From NCBI RefSeq assembly GCF_022965805.1, contig NC_133114.1, positions 4,980,261 to 5,044,260 of the forward strand: a stretch of 64,000 nucleotides of DNA, given 5' to 3'. A program made the translations under genes and the position numbers. Source of the stretch: Primulina eburnea (lineage: Eukaryota > Streptophyta > Magnoliopsida > Lamiales > Gesneriaceae). Shown here piece after piece: positions 11,802-23,022 of this stretch (positions are counted from its first letter, which is position 1; each line of letters begins with the position of its first letter). The notes under the pieces are model-generated. The model was not told the DNA's origin. It searched no databases and saw only the letters and a program-made list of their open reading frames with translations.

Positions 11802-14800
11802 CAACGTCTATACAGTGAGCCGCGGGTGGATCCTAGGCCAGACATTGATATGCGTCAATGTTAATAATTAACAGAGGAAAATGTGACCAGTATGGAAACA
11901 GGTCATAGGGCTAGAATCCCGCTACACAGCACGCCTATTTATTTTTAATCTTAAATAAAATGTGTGGGCATTCAATTATACGGTGGCCCTGGCGTAATAG
12001 ACCCACAAATTTTGGTGAACACATAATTATAACTTTTGATTAATATAGAAACAATTGTAATTTCACGTGTCACTCTAGTTGATAAATAAAACTTGCTAAG
12101 AAAAAATTAAATAAAAATATATACTTAAAATTATGACAAAAATTTATGAATTTTTGGAATCAATAAATTTTGATTGAGTTTATTATATATAAATTTGTAA
12201 GACAGGAAAATTAAAACAAGAAATATATGTGTATATTGTTGAAATTATATCACAGATATACAACTTTAACGCCCAGTTTGGTTAGCTTGTTTAATGTGAG
12301 ATTGTTTAATTATCATTTGTTTGCTTTCATTTACAAATGCCATATTGACTATTAGGTGGACAAACTTTACTGTTGTCATTGGACTACAGATCCATGCATT
12401 TATTGTGGATACAATTTATCCTGCTGCTCTCATAAATTCTATTGCCCAAAATACCCCTGCTTCTAAAATAAAATCTTGCAAGTGGCGTACGGACACATCA
12501 TTCTCTTTCTTACTTCGGAAGAGCCGATGGATGCGCAGTACTGCCGAAATCGAAAGTGGTGAACCAAAAATCCTCATTTCTAAGTCCGATCTGTTCAATT
12601 TTCACGTTTAATCGAAGGTAAAACTCGAGAAATTACAACTTTGAAGCTATGTGTGATTATTGGTTTTGTATGTAATGCATAACGTAATTCAACGCAGTGT
12701 AACCTGAGGAAAACTAGCGACTGATGAACATTTCTTCTTTCACGTGATCGTTGTTTAGTACAAATGTATTGTACATACCCTAGCAGTGTTATGTTGTCGT
12801 TATTTTTCCAGTTCTTGTACTGTAATTTTGAACTTTTTTTTTGCGTAAATCCTGTACAAAAAATTTTCGTGTGACATTGTATGAGACATTCGTTGTGAAT
12901 CTGTGTTGGGCTGTTGTACAACACAAATCTTGTTTTGTAAATTGTAGATTATTTTACTAAAGCTTCATAAACTGATATACACGAGTTACAGCTTTATTAA
13001 CCATGTTGCTGAGTTTTCGTTATTTATTTCTTGGCTCGTTCTAATTTGCGGTTGCATTTTATAAGTACGTGTGCAAAATGGACCGTAGACATCATAACAT
13101 TAGAATTTTGCTGCTGCTACACCAAATGATGGTCCGTACAATTTTTATGGTATGTCTTTTAATACCACAATCGCACTGTGGTGGTGTCTTCGGTTCCATC
13201 ATACGCCACCACCGGTAGAGAAAATATTAAACATTCCTAAAAAGATTAACAAATTCTAATTACAGTAGATGATTTATTCACTGTCATTTGTAGGAACATC
13301 TTTCGCTCAAATTTTGTTTGAAGAAAGTATTCGAATTTTTAAAATAGTAGGAAAAACTTCGAAGTCAAAACAAAATGTTTTATCTGTTTCCGTAATAGCA
13401 TGGACATACAAAAAACAAAATCGATGCGCAAAACCTGAATGACACAAGAAATTATATCTACTCTCGTAATATCAGGATTCATAATATAAGAAATCAAGTG
13501 AACATAAACCTAAAAAAATTACTACACGGTCAAAGCGACTAACTTGTTCGTTTTTGTTTCTATGAAAATCGAAATTAAGAGCACACTCGAATAAAAACTT
13601 CAGAAATTACTCACAATAACTTTTTCTCCCAAGTAGCTCTTGATTTCTTCCACTGATTCGTACCACGTTTGTACATAAAATTTCTTATATCACCTGCAAG
13701 AAAAAATAAACGCGAAGACCATGTTCATGCTTACCGATGGATCTTCGGTTCAAATCTTTCACGGATCTGACCTCGACTTACGATCTTGAAGGAAGAACGA
13801 TGTGGAGAGGGATTTCATTTGCCGTCAAATTTTATGGGATAGAGACGGAAGCTGAGGGGAGAAGTGAACAATTATGGCAAAAAAATTAAAATATAACACA
13901 TAAGGGTATTTTGGTCATTAATAAGTTTGACATTATTTTATCCCTTCTCTTAAAATTGCACCACACATGATATTATATATAACCCAAATTACATATCTTA
14001 TCCTATCAAACATTAATCAATCAAATTATTAATCATTCAATTATCCCGTCCTACAAACCAATCAAACTATCTATATGATTATACTTTCAAGGTACAAAAT
14101 GTTAATTTTGTGGGGTCAATATAGGTACTTGGAAGTATTTATGAAAAAAACGTATGCATTTCAGACACCAAATTACTAAATTGAGTTTACATTTTATAAA
14201 TCTTGGATACTAAATTAGCATGACAATTTTTTTGGTTTTGAAAAAATGTTTTGTCGAACTAAAATTACAAATGTGAGTATAATCACATACTTACAAATTA
14301 ATAGTATCAGTCGACTCAAATTGAATATATGAACTATGATTTTTGTGTCTCTAAGTTCATGAGTCTGAAATGAAAAATATGTAAGATCGAAAAGTTGAAA
14401 CTAAGATTTTACACGAATACTGAAACTTTTGTATTCGACGCTGAATCCCAATCAATCCACTTAGTTCTTGTTTTGTTTTACGGTGAGTTGGGATGTTAGG
14501 GAGGAAGTGTCATCTAGTATGCTTCTAGGAGATTATAATGTTGAACTCAAATATTGTGCTCTGGATGAAAGGAGATGATCACTTACAAATATGAGTGAGC
14601 ATAACAAAATTTGTTGAAATCAAATCGAACCATTTTTATAAAACCGAATTTACCGATTATAATCCTTATATTTTTTATGAAAAATTGAAAGGATCGAGCC
14701 GAATTAAGATTGAATAATTAGGCAGAAAACAAATTAGAACTAGTGATCATTTTATAATTTTAGATATTTAAGAACAATTGGTTTACCTGACAACAAATAC

Positions 14801-14862
14801 AAAACCCAACGGTCAGACTCGACGGCTTGAGATGTTTGTGTATCACAACTCTGATATGATTC
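11802..14862. other. Gene-poor DNA, possibly a decayed DNA element with captured sequence
   Basis: No convincing gene. Text near 12274 (CAGTTTGGTTAGCTTGTTTA) and the reverse complement near 14050-14075 (AGTTTGATTGGTTTG) look like loosely related ends facing each other, which might mark an old non-autonomous element of about 1.8 kb. Inside it, on the minus strand near 13819-13784, an ATG is followed by a short open stretch and a GT, like a captured first exon. I could not confirm either idea. Confidence 0.3.
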
Positions 14863-14865
14863 TTA

Positions 14866-15110
14866 GGGTGTGTTTGGTTGAGTGGATTAAATAATGATAG
14901 ATTAATAGTCCAATATATATCGTTAAAATTTTAAGATGTTTTAATAATCATTTTGACCCGGTTTAAAATCCAATTTTATTAATCAAATAGTTATCCATAA
15001 AATTGGATCTTAAACCGGGTCAAAATGATTATTAAAACAACTTAAAATTTTAACGATAAATATTGGACTATTAATCTATCTTTATTTAATCCACTCAACC
15101 AAACACACCC
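14866..15110. mobile_element. Tourist-like MITE
   Basis: 245 bp with ends GGGTGTGTTTGGTTGAGTGG and its reverse complement. It is flanked by TTA at 14863-14865 and 15111-15113, the target duplication typical of PIF/Harbinger elements. The two arms of roughly 110 bp are almost perfect inverted repeats, so the whole element would fold into one long hairpin. Confidence 0.9.
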
Positions 15111-15113
15111 TTA

Positions 15114-15787
15114 TAACGTATGTGAGGATTGAGCGAACTTGAAATGTTTCTTGTAGGAGTGCTCAGAAATATTGACACTATGTTTGGGTTGTTTATTGAA
15201 GTTGAATATGCATCTATAAATAGTCAAAAGCTTTTAAGGATAAAGATTTTAAATGATTACTTGTACTAGTTTATGATAGAATGATTTTGTTACTTTCAAA
15301 TTATGTATATATTATTAAATGCTTATATAATGTTTCTTTGTTTTTGCAACGTATAGCTCCTACCTTTCTGTTTGATTTGGGACATTTTAAGAAACTTTGT
15401 GTCAAATCGGTAGTTTGTAGGATAATGTTCCTTATGCTATATCTGAGAGTGTTCAGAACGGTTTAAAAAAAGTATTCACTTTGCTTTGCACATATTCTAA
15501 CCGGTGATTGGATAGAAATAATTTTTATTTAATGCAGGACTGTCAGAAAATGAAAGATCTTCAACTGATGAAAAATATAGCAGTTTGAATGGATGTAATT
15601 CATCAGCAATCGAAAACCTGCGATATAAAGAAATATAGCGGTTGGTTTCATGTAACATGTGAACGTTATTACTTTATCAACCATCAAAGGTTAGGACAAA
15701 AGAAATATTATAACAAATCTAATTATGTTTTATTTCAGTCCCAAAATCACAATCTCCACGTTCACCAACATACACAAAAGATATGTA
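15114..15787. other. Intergenic DNA, no feature seen
   Basis: AT-rich. Two short open stretches near 15281 and 15589 show no family and look accidental. Confidence 0.5.
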
Positions 15788-15792
15788 GAAAC

Positions 15793-16067
15793 TGTTGAAA
15801 TAATATATTTTAATATGGAAAAAGTAATAGTTGAATATTTGAATGTTGAAAATAAGAGTTGTAAAGTTAGAAATTTGTGTGTGATGATGTAGGTAATGAT
15901 GTATTTTATTTTTGGATTATGTGTAATGAAACACTATAAATAGATCTCTCATTTGAGAAGAAAATCACAATTGAGTAGAGAGAAAAATATTATAAAGTGT
16001 GTAGTTTGGTAAATTTTGAGAGTTTGAGATTTTTACTTTTTGCCATAAATTTTACTTTTTCACAACA
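15793..16067 (+). repeat. Copia 2, 5' LTR
   Basis: 275 bp, carrying the likely promoter (TATA box at 15935). It is bounded on the left by GAAAC. Confidence 0.95.
15935..15942 (+). promoter_or_regulatory. Copia 2 LTR TATA box
   Basis: TATAAATA in the middle of the 5' LTR, the expected position for element transcription. The same box is kept in the 3' LTR. Confidence 0.6.
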
Positions 16068-16081
16068 CGTTATCAGCACGA
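16068..16081 (+). other. Copia 2 primer-binding site, anticodon-arm type
   Basis: The sequence directly after the 5' LTR is CGTTATCAGCACGA. It does not match the usual initiator tRNA-Met 3' end. Its complement reads like the anticodon arm of plant tRNA-Ile (IAU), which would mean priming by a cleaved 5' half of the tRNA. Confidence 0.6.
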
Positions 16082-16136
16082 AGTTCTAAAAGTCCTACAT
16101 ACTTTTCCAAGCTCCAAACAGAAGAAAAAGGTAACA

Positions 16137-16509
16137 AAAGTAATAATATTTATTTTACTGTTATTTATTTATTGTGTATTTATTTAATATACAATATAAT
16201 GTTATTATTAGAAATAATAAAAATAAATTTTTCATAAACTTGTTATAAATCCTGGGAGGATGTTAAGACGACATCCCACACTCCCGGTAAGGGATACGAC
16301 AAGTATAAAAACCTATAAGGTTTTTAAACAAAAAGTAATAATATTTATTTTACTGTATTTATTTAATATACAATATAATGTTATTATTAGAAATAATAAA
16401 AATAAATTTTTCATAAACTTGTTATAAATCCTAGGAGGATGTTAAGACGACATCTCACACTCCCGGTAAGGGATACGACAAGTATAAAAGCCTATAAGGT
16501 TTTTAAACA
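16137..16509 (+). repeat. Tandem duplication in the copia 2 leader
   Basis: Two direct copies, 16137-16330 and 16331-16509, of a block containing TTATTATTAGAAATAATA, CTCCCGGTAAGGGATACG and CTATAAGGTTTTTAAAC. The second copy lacks about 14 bp near its start; otherwise the copies differ at only a few sites. Confidence 0.85.
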
Positions 16510-16958
16510 AAATAAATTATGACACTCATTATAATATTATGATATGATATACATAATTATTTAAACATGTCTAATATTATATACATCATATTATTACCAT
16601 AAAATTATACAAATACATACATTTATTTTTTGTACACCAACGGTCATAAACGGTAACAAACGGCTAGTTTTTGCCCTATAAATATCATCTCACAAACACA
16701 TTCAATCACTCCAACTTTCTCTTCTTCTCTAAAAATTATTCATCATCAAATTTTTCGAAGAAAAAAGAAGATGGCTTTCTCAAGGATATTTTAAATTATT
16801 TTGGTTATCATACTCACGAGTCTTGTATTTATCGGAGAATATCCTCCTCGTGCGTTTTCTTTATTTTTACAAATACTTGTACTTGTTGTTTATCCGTTAC
16901 TTTGTATTGCAATATTTATTAACTAATAAAATGCATCGTAATTTTTTTTAGTACCACC

Positions 16959-18100
16959 ATGTCAAATTTAACAAAGCTCGAATTTATTGCGCTCGACATC
17001 ACGTGAAAGAATTATATGCCATGGACTCTAGATGTAGAAATGCATCTTGAGTCATTGGGTCTAAGCGAGACCATTAAAGAAAATGGCATATGCACGTCAC
17101 AAGAAAAGGCTAGAGCCATGATATTTTTCGTCGACATCTCGACGATGGATTGAAATGTGAATATCTGACTGAAAAAAATCCCATGGCTTTGTGGAAGGGA
17201 TTAAAAGAAATATTTGAACATATAAGGGAAGTTATACTTCCGACCGCCCGGGATGAATGGAACACACTGAGATTCCAAGATTTTAAAAAAGTCAGTGATT
17301 ACAATTCGGCGATGTATAGAATAATCTCGCAATTAAAATTTTGTGGACATGAGGTCACAGAATCTGAGATGCTTGAAAAAACATTTTCCACATTTCATGC
17401 ATCAAATATTACTCTACAGCAACAATATAGAGTACGTGGATTTGCGAGATATTCTGAGCTCATCGCCTGTCTTCTTGTGGCGGAAAAGAACAACGAGCTA
17501 TTAATGAGAAATCATCAGTCTCGACCCACTGGATCAACAGCATTTCCAGAAGTAAATGCTGTAAGTAAAAATGAATTTATACCTGGAAACCAAAATCAAT
17601 TTCAAAGACAAGGTTTTGGTCGAGGTCGAGGTCGTGGACGTGGACGTGGACGTGGACGTGGAATTGGTCGTGGTCGTGGACGCGGCCGTGGTTTTGAAAA
17701 TAATAGAGATAGTTATTTTTATAACTCATCTCAAAAGAGCGTCCCAAACCATCCACAGAAAAGACATCATGAGAATACAAGTGTTAATGAGAATCACTCA
17801 AAAAGATATGAAAGTTCTTGTTACAGATGTGGTACTCCAGGACATTGGTCCAAATTTTGTCGAGCCCCTGAGCACCTTTGTAAACTTTATAAAGAATCAT
17901 TAAAGGGGAAAGAAAAGGAGACCAACTTCACTGAACGCAGTGACCGTTTGAGTGATTCAACTCATCTTGATGCTGGTGATTTTATGAATGATTTCTCTGG
18001 AAATGATCAACATGTTGGTGGGATAGAAATGAACAATTTTGATGCTGCATATTTTCTCAATGATTTTTCTGAAAATGAACAATATAGTGGTAGAATATAA
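16959..18100 (+). pseudogene. Copia 2 gag (broken)
   Basis: ATG at 16959 (MSNLTKLEF) starts a copia-type Gag. A TGA stop occurs at 17004, and a one-base frame shift follows near 17130. From about 17135 the frame is open to the TAA at 18098. Recognisable parts are the Gag core with DYNSAMYRI and MLEKTFSTFHASN, a run of RG dipeptides encoded at about 17620-17692, the zinc knuckle CYRCGTPGHWSKFC (CX2CX4HX4C) near 17819, and an acidic C-terminus with a repeated NDFS motif. The RG run would bind RNA. The product is not made at full length because of the early stop. Confidence 0.9.
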
Positions 18101-18228
18101 ATGTACAATAATTTGTTTTTCATGTATTCATATAATAATGTTTTATTGTAAAATTATGATATGTGTTATATTTATATATGTATTGTCAGTAATTTTATTT
18201 CATTGCATATTTTTTTTGAAGTACAAAT
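18101..18228 (+). other. AT-rich spacer between gag and pol of copia 2
   Basis: A 128-bp A/T-rich stretch separates the gag stop from the first pol codons. It has GTACAA near its start and a T-run followed by GAAG near its end (18210-18222), which resembles a plant intron. It could regulate the Gag to Pol ratio by splicing; this is untested. Confidence 0.4.
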
Positions 18229-21200
18229 ATGGAAAATGCTATGAGCAAAGCTGAAGTTTGCATACCCGATAGTGGTACAACGCACACTATCCTCCGAGAT
18301 AAAAGATATTTCTTGGAACTAAAACCAACAAAAACAACGGTGAACACAATATCAGGTCCTGTAGACTTGATTAAAGGATGTGGTAAAGCACAATTTTTGT
18401 TATCTAATGGTACAAAATTTTTTATCAATGATGCTTTATATTCACCACAATCGAAAAGAAATTTGTTGAGTTTTAATGATATATATTCCCATGGGTATGA
18501 TACTCAAACAATGAATGAAGGGAATGAGAAATATATGTGTCTTATCACATATAAATCAGGAAAGAAATATGTGATTGAAAAACTATCAATGCTCCCTACT
18601 GGATTGCATTATACACATATAAGTCCCATTGAATCAAACATGGTAGTTGATAATTCCTCGATATTAACCAATTGGCATGATCGATTGGGACATCCTGGTT
18701 CAACAATGATGTGAAGAATTATAGAAAATACACATGGTCATCCACTGAAAGACCAGAAGATCTTTCAGAATAATAAGTTTCAATGTAAAGCATGTTCTCT
18801 TGGAAAACTTATTACAAGACCATCACCATTCAAAATCCAAACTGAATCACCAATGTTTCTTGAACGTATTCAGGGTGATATTTGTGGACCAATCCATCCA
18901 CCATGTGGACCATTCAGATACTTTATGGTATTGATTGTTGCCTCCAGCAGATGGTCACATGTATGTTTATTGTCAACTCGAAATGTTGCATTTGCAAGAT
19001 TACTTGCTCAAATAATAAAATTGAGGAATCAATTTTCCGATTATACAATCAAGAAAATTAGACTTGATAATGCTGGTGAATTTACTTCCCAGACTTTCAA
19101 TGATTATTGTATGTCTATGGGAATCATTGTTGAGCATCCTGTTGCTCATGTACATACACAGAATGGATTGGCTGAATCATTGATTAAACGTCTGCAAATG
19201 ATTGCTAGACCAATGATTATGAAAACAAAGATCCCTATTTCTATATGGGGACATGCAATTTTACACGCTGCTTCATTAATTCGCATCAGACCAAGTGCAT
19301 ATCATAAATACTCCCCATTGCAGCTTGCATTTGGTAAAGAACCAGACATTTCTCATCTGAGAATTTTTGGATGTATGGTGTATGTGCCTATTGCACCACC
19401 ACAACGAAAGAAAATGGGACCTCAAAGAAAGGTTGGAATTTATATCGGTTATGATAGTCCATCAATCATTCGATATCTTGAACCTCACACAGGAGATGTG
19501 TTCACAGCACGTTTTGCTGATTGTCATTTTAATGAGGAAATCTTCCCAATGTTAGGGGGAGAACAAAAACATACCGAAAAAGAAATTACATGGTATGTAT
19601 CATCATTGTTACATCTGGATCCAATAACAAAACAATGTGAAAAAGATGTACAACAAATTGTACACTTGCAAAGAATAGAAAATCAAATACCAGATGCATT
19701 TGCAGACACAAAAGGGGTAACTAAATCATATATACATGCTGCAAATGCCCCTGCTCGAATTGAAATTCCAAAGAAACAAATGGAAGATACTCATGATGTC
19801 ATTAAACGCCTGAAGCGTGGAAGGCCAGTCGGTTCCAAGGATAAAAATCCTCGGAAAAAAAAATTCATAGAGAAACATGATGATCACAAAATAGAGAATG
19901 TTGTTCCTGAAGAAACACATGATGATGAAAATGTTCTGTCAGAACCACAAACTGACGAGAATCATGAAATCTCTATCAATTACATTAATACTGGAAAAAT
20001 ATGGAACCGAAAAGATATAGATGAAATTGATGATATATTTTCTTATAATGTGGCTATCGACATCATAAATGATAATGAAGATCATGAACCAAAATCTTTT
20101 GGTGAATGTAAAAATCGGCAGGACTGGATAAAATGGAAAGAAGCCATCCAGGTTGAATTGGATTCGCTAAATAAACGTAATGTTTTTGGACCTATAGTCC
20201 TTACACCTGAAGGTGTAAAAACTGTTGGATACAAATGGGTTTTTATTCGAAAGCGAAATGAGAAAAATGAAATAGTAAGACATAAAGCTCGACTTGTTGC
20301 ACAGGGTTTTTCTCAAAGGCCTGGAATTGATTATGAAGAAATGTATTCTCCTGTGATGGATGCAATTACGTTTCGGTATTTGATTAGCTTGGCGGTATCT
20401 GAAAATTTAGAAATGCGTCTTATGGATGTTGTTACAGCTTACTTATATGGATCACTTGATAGTAATATATATATGAAAATCCCTGAAGGATTTAAGATGC
20501 CTGAAGCACAAAGTTCAAAACCCAGGGAATGTTATTCTGTGAAATTACAAAGATCATTATATGGGTTAAAGCAATCAGGTCGAATGTGGTATAATCGACT
20601 AAGTGACCACTTGATGAAAAAGGGATACGTAAATAATTCAATATGCCCTTGTGTTTTCATTAAGAAAATAACATCCGGATGCGTAATTATTGCTGTATAT
20701 GTTGATGATTATACATCATTGGAACGAATAAGGAAATTCAAGAAGTTGTGTCATACTTGAAGGAAGAATTTGAAATGAAGGATCTTGGAAAAACCAAGTA
20801 TTGTCTGGGTTTACAAATTGAACAAAAAGAATGTGGAATGTTTGTTCACCAGACAAATTATACAGAAAAGATCCTTAAACGTTTTAATATGGATAAAGCA
20901 AATCCTTTAAGTACTCCAATGGTTGTTAGATCATTAAACATAGAAAAAGATCCATTCCGTCCATGTGAAGATGATGAAGATATTCTTGGTCCAGAAGTAC
21001 CATATCTAAGTGCCATCGGTGCCCTTATGTACCTTACGAATTGTACAAGGCCTGATATATCTTTTGCCGTGAATCTGTTGGCAAGATTTAGCTCATATCC
21101 AACAAAGAGACACTGGAACGGAATTAAACATATATTCCGTTATCTACGAGGAACGACAGACTTGGGACTTTTGTATTCAAAAGATGCTAATCCAAGTATA

Positions 21201-21695
21201 ATTGGTTATGCCGATGCTGGATACTTATCTGATCCACACAAGGCACGTTCCCAAACTGGATATGTATTTACTCGTGGAGGCACTGCAATATCTTGGCGTT
21301 CACAGAAACAAACGCTCGTAACAACTTCATCAAATCATGCCGAGATTATTGCACTACATGAAGCAAGTCGTGAATGTGTGTGGTTAAAATCAATGACCCA
21401 ACATATCCAAATTTCATGTGGATTATCATTTGATGAGAAGCCTGTGATACTATATGAAGATAATGCTGCATGTGTTGCTCAAATGAAAGAAGGATACATA
21501 AAAAGCGACAGAACTAAACATATTCCTCCTAAGTTCTTCGCATTCACCAAGGAGCTTGAGAAGAATAAATGTATTGATGTTCGTCACATTCAATCAAGTG
21601 AAAACTCATTAGATCTCTTCACAAAGGCACTACCTACGTCAATATTCAGAAAGCACATATATAATATTGGGATGCGCAATCTACGAAATTTGTGA
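18229..21695 (+). pseudogene. Copia 2 pol: protease, integrase, RT, RNase H (broken)
   Basis: Domains in order: aspartic protease with IPDSGTTHTIL, GAG-pre-integrase with NWHDRLGHPG, integrase with GDICGP, RLDNAGEF and NGLAESLIKR (D, D, E), a proline- and charge-rich linker, RT with GYKWVFIRKR, ARLVAQGFSQ and VYVDD, then RNase H with ADAGYLSD, SSNHAEI and EDNAACVAQ, ending at 21695. An in-frame TGA at 18712 interrupts the pre-integrase block; the same frame continues afterwards. A small deletion just after YVDD near 20715 shifts the frame into the RNase H part, which is open from about 20720 to 21695. All catalytic motifs are otherwise present, so the copy was recently functional or was copied in trans. 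Confidence 0.92.
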
Positions 21696-21850
21696 AGAGT
21701 TGTTCGTGTCAACATGAGGGGGAGTTCACGTGACTGCACTCTTTTTCCCTTACTATGGTTTTTATCCCAATGGGTTTTTCCTAGTAAGGTTTTTAACGAG
21801 GCAGTACAAAACACGTAATGAAGACATCATCGTATCATGATCATCATCAC

Positions 21851-21859
21851 AAGGGGGAG
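21851..21859 (+). other. Copia 2 polypurine tract
   Basis: AAGGGGGAG directly against the 3' LTR. Confidence 0.85.
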
Positions 21860-22135
21860 TGTTGAAATAATATATTTTAATATGGAAAAAGTAATAGTTG
21901 AATATTTGAATGTTGAAAATAAGAGTTGTAAAGTTAGAAATTTGTGTGTGATGATGTAGGTAATGATGTATTTTATTTTTGGATTATGTGTAATGAAACT
22001 CTATAAATAGATCTCTCATTTGTGAAGAAAATCACAATTAAGTAGAGAGAAAAATATTATAAAGTGTGTAGTTTGGTAAATTTTGAGAGTTTGAGATTTT
22101 TACTTTTTACCATAAATTTTTACTTTTTCACAACA
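21860..22135 (+). repeat. Copia 2, 3' LTR
   Basis: 276 bp, almost identical to 15793-16067, followed by the target duplication GAAAC. Confidence 0.95.
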
Positions 22136-22140
22136 GAAAC

Positions 22141-22878
22141 TTAAAAAATGTTCAAAAATTTATTTATACAAAAGTAATTTTAATTTTAGAAATAATCAAT
22201 TTTGAAATAAAAATTACATATTTGCAAAAGCTAAAAAATGAAGAAAAAAAAATCAAACTAGCATTATTATATACATAGAAATTAAGATCAAGAAACCAGT
22301 GGGGCATGTGGAATAGATATCATAAAACTTTATTTTCGAAAATGGAATCCCACAACGTTAACCCCTAATTTAATATTCATTCGACAACTATTATTGATGA
22401 TTGATTGTACACGTTATTTATTAATATTTGTTTATATTTATTATATCTAAAAAAACCATCATATAATTGATATTTTGGAAATCCATTTTGTAATTTGAAA
22501 TTGATTTAGATTTTTTGAGAATTTATCTATAATATATTATTAAATTTGAGCACTTCATATTAACTGATTTTGATATTTCAATATAAAATCAAAGTTTCTT
22601 GAAAGTTTTATCTTTCATAATATTTGTTAGCTAACTTTTTTATTGTAGGTTTATTAGTAATTTTTGTACATCTCTCTAGTTTTTTTCGATTTTTCTCTTA
22701 TTTATTTCTATTTTATTTAAAATTTTAAATTATCTCAATAAATTTTATATAATTTATAAGTATCATGTCCTCATAAAATAATGTATATTTTTTTATATAA
22801 AAAATTAGCAAATATGTTTTAAGAAAATTGTACTTCTTACCGTTCTCAGTTTGAGTTACTGTTATCTTGTTGTTTTTT
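22141..22878. other. AT-rich intergenic DNA
   Basis: No coding region or element end seen. Confidence 0.5.
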
Positions 22879-23017
22879 TGTAGGACCGAGTGCTTACCGC
22901 TTTACCAAAAGCTATAGCTAGTGGTAATGGTGCAACTCAAATCTTTTAAACCGCACAGCAGCACAAGTACCATGGTTCGATCGCTCTATCAAGCAAGGAC
23001 AATTATTGCACTCAACA
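22879..23017 (-). mobile_element. Solo LTR of the TRIM family
   Basis: 139 bp, the reverse complement of the TRIM LTRs at 1945-2596, starting TGTAGGACCG and ending CTCAACA. It is flanked by TTTTT on both sides (22874-22878 and 23018-23022), a 5-bp duplication within a T-run. It has exactly the same length as the LTRs in the array, which supports the LTR limits set there. Confidence 0.9.
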
Positions 23018-23022
23018 TTTTT

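Larger units (their letters stand above)
15793..22135 (+). mobile_element. Ty1-copia retrotransposon 2 (complete ends, broken coding region)
   Basis: LTRs at 15793-16067 and 21860-22135 start TGTTGAAA and end CACAACA. GAAAC flanks both sides (15788-15792 and 22136-22140). Order is LTR, primer site, long leader, gag, spacer, pol, purine tract, LTR. By eye the LTRs differ by about four substitutions and one 1-bp indel in 275 bp (about 1.5%). With commonly used plant rates that suggests an age near 0.5-1 million years. The coding region has at least two nonsense codons and two frame breaks, so the copy is not autonomous. Confidence 0.95.

Noticed and set aside
12321..12924. Frames on both strands near 12.3-12.9 kb
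   Set aside because: They overlap each other and show no domain. A captured gene fragment remains possible but unsupported.
17577..17780. Minus-strand frame rich in HV and LD pairs
   Set aside because: It is the reverse reading of the RG-coding repeat in gag.
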